Below, piece after piece: positions 60,267-64,000 of a stretch of DNA of 64,000 nucleotides. Source of the DNA: Chthoniobacterales bacterium (GTDB lineage Bacteria > Verrucomicrobiota > Verrucomicrobiia > Chthoniobacterales > UBA10450). A program made the translations under genes and the position numbers. Where the stretch lies: assembly GCA_025935755.1 (NCBI GenBank), contig JAICUQ010000002.1, positions 20,561 through 84,560 of the forward strand, written 5' to 3'. The notes beneath the pieces are model-generated. The model made no database searches, had not been told where the DNA came from, and saw only the letters and a list, made by a program, of their open reading frames with translations. The stretch's first letter is position 1, and each line of letters starts with the position of its first letter.

Positions 60267-61145
60267 TTGAATCTGTTCGACCAGCAGAAAATACGCATTG
60301 GCTCGTGCGCGTGGAGCTTTGAAGACTGGCGGGGTGTGTTTTATCCGTCCGGTTTGCCAGAATCGCACTGGCTTGAATTTTACGCAGGCCAGTTCCCGGC
60401 TGTAGAAGTGGATTCCACGTTTCACGCTGCCCCAAGTGAAGCGACGGTTCGTCGCTGGGTGGAAACCACTGCCGGAAGCTTTCGGTTCACCTGTAAAGTT
60501 CCCCGTCAAATCACCCACGTGTCTCGTCTCCGGGATTGCTCAGCAGAGTTCATTGCTTTTCTCCGTGCAATCGAACGATTTGGGCCAAAACTTCAGGTGA
60601 TTCTGATTCAGCTTCCACCTTCGCTAACGCCCGCCGATGGCAAACACACACTGCGCAAGTTCCTCGCGCAATTGCCGAGGGATTTCCGGTTTGCGATAGA
60701 ATTTCGTCACGCAGGCTGGCATCGCCCGCAGTTTATCCGGCTGTTGGAAAAGCACCGTATCTGCTGGGTCTGGGCCGACACGACGCCGCTTAACGAGCGA
60801 AACCTCGCGCCATTCGAATTTTTACCGTGCACTACTGATTTTCTTTATCTCCGTTTGCTGGGCGATTACACGACGAAATACACCGTGGACGGCGGCCATA
60901 TCCATCGCTACGAAAAATTATTATGGAAACGCGAAGCCGCCTTGGAAAGCTGGTCCGTGAAAATTCAGCGGCATCTTGCAGACGTGCGCACCGTCTGGGC
61001 ATTTGCCGGCAATCACTTCGAAGGGTTTGCACCGGAAACGTGTCAACGTCTCGCCGAACGGCTCGGGTTCCGTTTGCCGCTGCCGCCGGAAACAGAACAG
61101 GCCCTTTCTGCTGAAAGAGAGTCGCAGCTCGATCTACAGTTGTAG
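60267..61145 (+). CDS. DUF72 domain protein
   Basis: 292 residues, TIM-barrel-like DUF72 family (RIGSCAWSFEDWRGVFYPSG, EVDSTFHAAPS, FRFTCKVPRQITH, IEFRHAGWH). Function unknown; DUF72 proteins have been compared with nucleases and isomerases. A TTG at 60267 is the only plausible start after an in-frame stop. It ends inside the convergent PHP gene (12-bp overlap). Confidence 0.85.
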   Translation: MNLFDQQKIRIGSCAWSFEDWRGVFYPSGLPESHWLEFYAGQFPAVEVDSTFHAAPSEATVRRWVETTAGSFRFTCKVPRQITHVSRLRDCSAEFIAFLRAIERFGPKLQVILIQLPPSLTPADGKHTLRKFLAQLPRDFRFAIEFRHAGWHRPQFIRLLEKHRICWVWADTTPLNERNLAPFEFLPCTTDFLYLRLLGDYTTKYTVDGGHIHRYEKLLWKREAALESWSVKIQRHLADVRTVWAFAGNHFEGFAPETCQRLAERLGFRLPLPPETEQALSAERESQLDLQL

Positions 61146-61922
61146 CGGCACGTCGATACGTTTGTGTTTCTTAAAAACGCACACCTGCCGAATATCGAGT
61201 TCCGCCATTTTGCGGGAAAGCCGGTCAAAATTTTCACCAACCTGGACATATGAGTGCGCGTCCGATGCGGTGGTAAATGGAATTCCCTTTTCCGTTGCTG
61301 ATTTGATAATTGGATCGCTGGGATAAAGCTCGTTCACTGGTTTTCGCCAACCCGCGGTCGAAAGCTCGACTGCGACATTGCGCGCACGAATAGATTCCAG
61401 CGTCTCATTGACCAGGGCGGCGATATCTGCCTTCGGGCGGTGTCCATGGATTTTGATCAGATCCAGATGGGCAAGGGCGTCGACCAGACCGCTCTCAATC
61501 AGTCCGCGGACACGCCGAAAATAATCGGCATATATCTCATCGATATTCCTGCCCTCGAATTGCACCGCACCATGCGGCACGCTGTCGAACATCTGATCGG
61601 CGCGGTCCAGGAAATGCACCGAGCCGAGGACGAAATCCAAGCGATCCCAATTCTGTTCGATCCATTTGCGGCCGGCTGGTGAATGAACAGGATCGTTGTC
61701 CACTTCGATTCCCGCGCGGATCCGCAAATCGGGATTTCGTTCGCGCAGCCGATCGATTTCAGCAAAATCAATTCCGGCGTGGTAGCGATCGTGATCGGTG
61801 AAGGCGATATCGATTAGCCCCCGCTTCCGCGCGGAATCTGCCCACGGCTGGAGCAATTCCTGGGTGTACCGCTGCACACGATGGCCTTGCGGGTGCATGT
61901 GGTAGTCCGAAAAAAGGTTCAT
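61134..61922 (-). CDS. PHP-domain phosphoesterase (HisJ-like)
   Basis: 262 residues. PHP metal motifs: DYHMHPQG (7-14), TDHDRYH, GIEVDND, GSVHFL, HLDLIKIHGH and SDAHSY. It resembles histidinol phosphatase HisJ, though other PHP phosphatases look alike. ATG 61922 overlaps the TGA of the upstream BsuPI-like gene. Confidence 0.85.
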   Translation of the reverse strand: MNLFSDYHMHPQGHRVQRYTQELLQPWADSARKRGLIDIAFTDHDRYHAGIDFAEIDRLRERNPDLRIRAGIEVDNDPVHSPAGRKWIEQNWDRLDFVLGSVHFLDRADQMFDSVPHGAVQFEGRNIDEIYADYFRRVRGLIESGLVDALAHLDLIKIHGHRPKADIAALVNETLESIRARNVAVELSTAGWRKPVNELYPSDPIIKSATEKGIPFTTASDAHSYVQVGENFDRLSRKMAELDIRQVCVFKKHKRIDVPLQL

Positions 61923-62455
61923 CACGGCACTGCCAGGAACTTTTGCCGGATGCGGAGCTCCAGAAATTGAGGAAAGAAAACTTCGGCGATGAAAACCTTG
62001 TTAGGTGTAAGCTCGCGGGTCGAAATGGTTTCGTTGTACTCGATCCGCTCAGATGGGTTAATCAAGATGGTCGCGGGTTTATCAGCAATTGCGTGATTCT
62101 CGGACCACTTTGTCAGAACATTGCCGGCGGAATCAGTGAGATAGATTTCGATGCGCTGAGTGGTAGGAAAATCGAGTGTGATCGGGCGTTTTGACAAATT
62201 CGAAAGGGTGACTTTGACATTAAGTTGGCGCACTTCAGATAACTTCACCGTTTGGGGACTGATTTGCAGGTCGAGCGCGAGACCGCGCAGCCGTGGATCT
62301 TTGTATTGAGGAACCACAGTGGGCGAGAACGGATGAAGAATGCGACTTAACCAGCCTCGCTTTCGCGCCTGCGTGGGCGTGGGCGTAACGTCCTGGCCGA
62401 ACACAAGCCCGGCGACAAAAACGGTGAGAACCAGCAAAACAAAACTGCGCTTCAT
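61922..62455 (-). CDS. exported BsuPI-like protein
   Basis: 177 residues. Signal peptide MKRSFVLLVLTVFVAGLVFG, then a Thr/Arg-rich linker and an immunoglobulin-like domain of the BsuPI type (ITLDFPTTQRIEIYLTDSAG, KWSENHAIA, INPSERIEYNETISTRELTP). The family is named for a Bacillus protease inhibitor; in Gram-negatives the role is unknown. Coupled to the PHP gene by overlap. Confidence 0.75.
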   Translation of the reverse strand: MKRSFVLLVLTVFVAGLVFGQDVTPTPTQARKRGWLSRILHPFSPTVVPQYKDPRLRGLALDLQISPQTVKLSEVRQLNVKVTLSNLSKRPITLDFPTTQRIEIYLTDSAGNVLTKWSENHAIADKPATILINPSERIEYNETISTRELTPNKVFIAEVFFPQFLELRIRQKFLAVP

Positions 62456-62512
62456 GAGCCCCTAGACAGGCCGAGAACTTTTCTGGGTTGCAAAATTGCT
62501 GTCAAACCATTT

Positions 62513-63013
62513 ATGAAGTCGCGGATGGTTTCGCAGTCAATCGGCATGAGAACTTTCTCTCTATTGGTCTTTTGTATGGCTTTTACGCTGATTGAGGGAG
62601 CAGCGAAGGAACGACACTGCACCTTTCGCGTACATGCGCAAGCAAACCCTCAGGATTCGGATGTGTTCTCAATGCCTGCGAGCACGACCTCTTCTGGCAA
62701 ACAGATTGCCATTCAAAGACTTGCGTGGATTACCGAGCACGATGTGATCGCCTTTTCTCCTTATCCCGCCAAGGACGGAACGCTCGGCGCATTGTTTCAA
62801 CTCGACGAACACGGACAAGTGGTGCTCGACACCCTAAGCGTCGAGCATCGGGGAGGTTTCCTCTTCATATTTATCAACGGCCGAATGATCACCCCACTAC
62901 AAATCGATAAGCGAGTTTCGGACGGCAAGATTTACGTCCCCTCCGGACTTACTGCCGCAGATGTTGAACTAATGAATAAACAATGGCGGCCGCACAGGGA
63001 GCGGAAGCGCTGA
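62513..63013 (+). CDS. uncharacterised exported protein
   Basis: 166 residues. The signal peptide is MRTFSLLVFCMAFTLIEGAA (start may be ATG 62546 rather than 62513). The rest reads like a SecD P1-head type domain: HCTFRVHAQANPQDSDVFSM, a middle GTLGALFQLDEHGQVVLDTL, and a C-terminal GRMITPLQIDKRVSDGKIYV. That likeness is weak. The M23 peptidase gene follows after 14 bp, so they are probably co-transcribed. Confidence 0.65.
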   Translation: MKSRMVSQSIGMRTFSLLVFCMAFTLIEGAAKERHCTFRVHAQANPQDSDVFSMPASTTSSGKQIAIQRLAWITEHDVIAFSPYPAKDGTLGALFQLDEHGQVVLDTLSVEHRGGFLFIFINGRMITPLQIDKRVSDGKIYVPSGLTAADVELMNKQWRPHRERKR

Positions 63014-63027
63014 CTGGTTCATCGCCC

Positions 63028-64000
63028 ATGCGTTTGTTCTTTGCTCCCGTTATTTTTGCTGTCGTTTTGTCCGCTCCAATGACAATCCGAACGGCGCGAA
63101 GCCAGGGTCTCGATCTTGTTCTGCCCACGGACAATGACGCGCTTTTTTCGGGAGATGGTGCCGCCTTTTATCAATACATCGATCGCGACTATAACGGCGT
63201 GAAATCCACACCCTGGGAAGGCGGTCAATACGGCTTTGTCCGTGATCCCAAGAGCACCGGCGTAGGAGTCGTTTACACCCGTTTCCATGAAGGCGTTGAT
63301 ATTCGTTCCGTGCATCGCAATCCAAACGGTGAGCCACTGGACGAAGTGCGTGCCATTGCTGATGGCGAGGTTGTTCACACCAGTCTCACTCCTGGCTACT
63401 CAAACTATGGCAAATATATCGTGATCGAACATCGGTGGAATGGATCGAACTATTATAGTCTGTACGGACATCTCAGTTCGATCGCAGTGCAGCCGGGTGA
63501 AAGAGTGACACGCGGGCAGCGCATCGCGGTGATGGGTTACACAGGAAGAGGGATAAACCGCGAACGCGCACATTTGCATCTGGAAGTGTGCCTGATGTTC
63601 AGTCGCCAATTCCAAGCCTGGTACGACACCTTCTTCAGGAACGATCCCAATCACCATGGTCTCTATAACGGGATGAACCTCGCCGGCCTCGATGTTGCCC
63701 GCCTGTATCTGGCGCTGCGGAAAAATCCAGCACTCACAATTCCCGAATTCCTGGGTGGTGAAGAAACATTTTACAAGGTTGCGTTGCCGAAGGCGCGCCA
63801 TTTCGATTTGCCAACGCTGTATCCCTGGATGCTCGCGGCGGGAAAACGAAGTGGAGCGTCATGGGAAGTTTCATTCGCGCGTTCCGGCGTTCCCTTGAGA
63901 ATCGAGGCGAGCGATAAGCGCGTGACACAGCCCGAGGTGAGCTACGTAAGAAACAACTCGGTGGAATGTTCCTATCTCACTCGAGACATCGTTTCTGGCC
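63028..64000 (+). CDS. M23 family metallopeptidase (3' end cut off)
   Basis: The frame starts at ATG 63028 and runs off the right edge (324 codons). A signal peptide (MRLFFAPVIFAVVLSAPMTI) leads to an M23 (lysostaphin/LytM) domain: zinc ligands H87 and D91 (FHEGVDIR), H148 (YGHLSSIAVQPGERV) and the HLH pair H182/H184 (AHLHLEV). It should act on peptidoglycan in the periplasm. About 130 more residues follow, of unknown type. Confidence 0.88.
   Translation, partial: MRLFFAPVIFAVVLSAPMTIRTARSQGLDLVLPTDNDALFSGDGAAFYQYIDRDYNGVKSTPWEGGQYGFVRDPKSTGVGVVYTRFHEGVDIRSVHRNPNGEPLDEVRAIADGEVVHTSLTPGYSNYGKYIVIEHRWNGSNYYSLYGHLSSIAVQPGERVTRGQRIAVMGYTGRGINRERAHLHLEVCLMFSRQFQAWYDTFFRNDPNHHGLYNGMNLAGLDVARLYLALRKNPALTIPEFLGGEETFYKVALPKARHFDLPTLYPWMLAAGKRSGASWEVSFARSGVPLRIEASDKRVTQPEVSYVRNNSVECSYLTRDIVSG

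Overview
The window reads as chromosomal DNA of a diderm (Gram-negative) heterotroph. The best guess is a soil Verrucomicrobiota of the Chthoniobacterales/Spartobacteria type. That is inferred from gene style: a menaquinone-type three-subunit succinate dehydrogenase, LpxA, LptE and BamD homologues, ExbBD/TonB-like proteins, a GuaB3-family enzyme, and dense dispersed intergenic palindromes. Gene density is high, and many neighbours are coupled by 1-4 nt overlaps. There is no rRNA operon, CRISPR array or recognisable phage. The two ends cut genes: an MFS/nucleotide-translocase-like transporter on the left and an M23 peptidase on the right.

Layout. 1-4.5 kb: transporter, two divergent Tat-type oxidoreductases, a CHAP-like exported protein and a sulfotransferase. 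4.7-6.3 kb: a class IV aminotransferase lacking the catalytic lysine, and sdhC. 6.5-14.2 kb: an exopolysaccharide locus, with a priming glycosyltransferase and a ligase/polymerase facing an outer-membrane barrel, Wza-like and BY-kinase block. 14.5-19.4 kb: queE-queD, then pgi with a soluble histidine kinase and a sigma-54 response regulator. 19.5-23.7 kb: a complete dltD-C-X-A-B operon including a 45-codon dltX, unexpected in a diderm. 23.7-33 kb: rarA, comEC, trmB, msrA, sdhA and sdhB (split by a decayed four-helix-bundle element) and ispE. 33-49 kb: housekeeping genes (pyrF, lipoate ligase, polyprenyl synthase, radC, lpxA, moaD, a frameshifted hpt, yjbQ, pepF, UDG, a dnaJ-like gene, rpiB, ubiA-like, gnd, moaE, pgsA) with palindromic repeats between many of them. 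49-51 kb: poorly known regulatory or membrane proteins and tRNA-Gly. 51-57 kb: a probable seven-gene operon ubiE-exbB-exbD-tonB-Zn ribbon-guaB3-fabF, a basic repeat protein and tRNA-Leu. 57-64 kb: bamD-lptE-TPR, DUF72, PHP phosphoesterase, BsuPI-like and M23 genes.

How the parts work together. Envelope biology dominates: exopolysaccharide, D-alanylation, LPS synthesis and export, outer-membrane assembly, proton-motive-force-driven transport and periplasmic repair. The most unusual signals are the dlt operon with its microprotein, the aminotransferase with His in place of Lys, and a family of CTACA-flanked hairpins whose stems differ between copies but stay self-complementary and which supply stop codons to several genes. 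The decayed IVP element with terminal inverted repeats between sdhA and sdhB also stands out.
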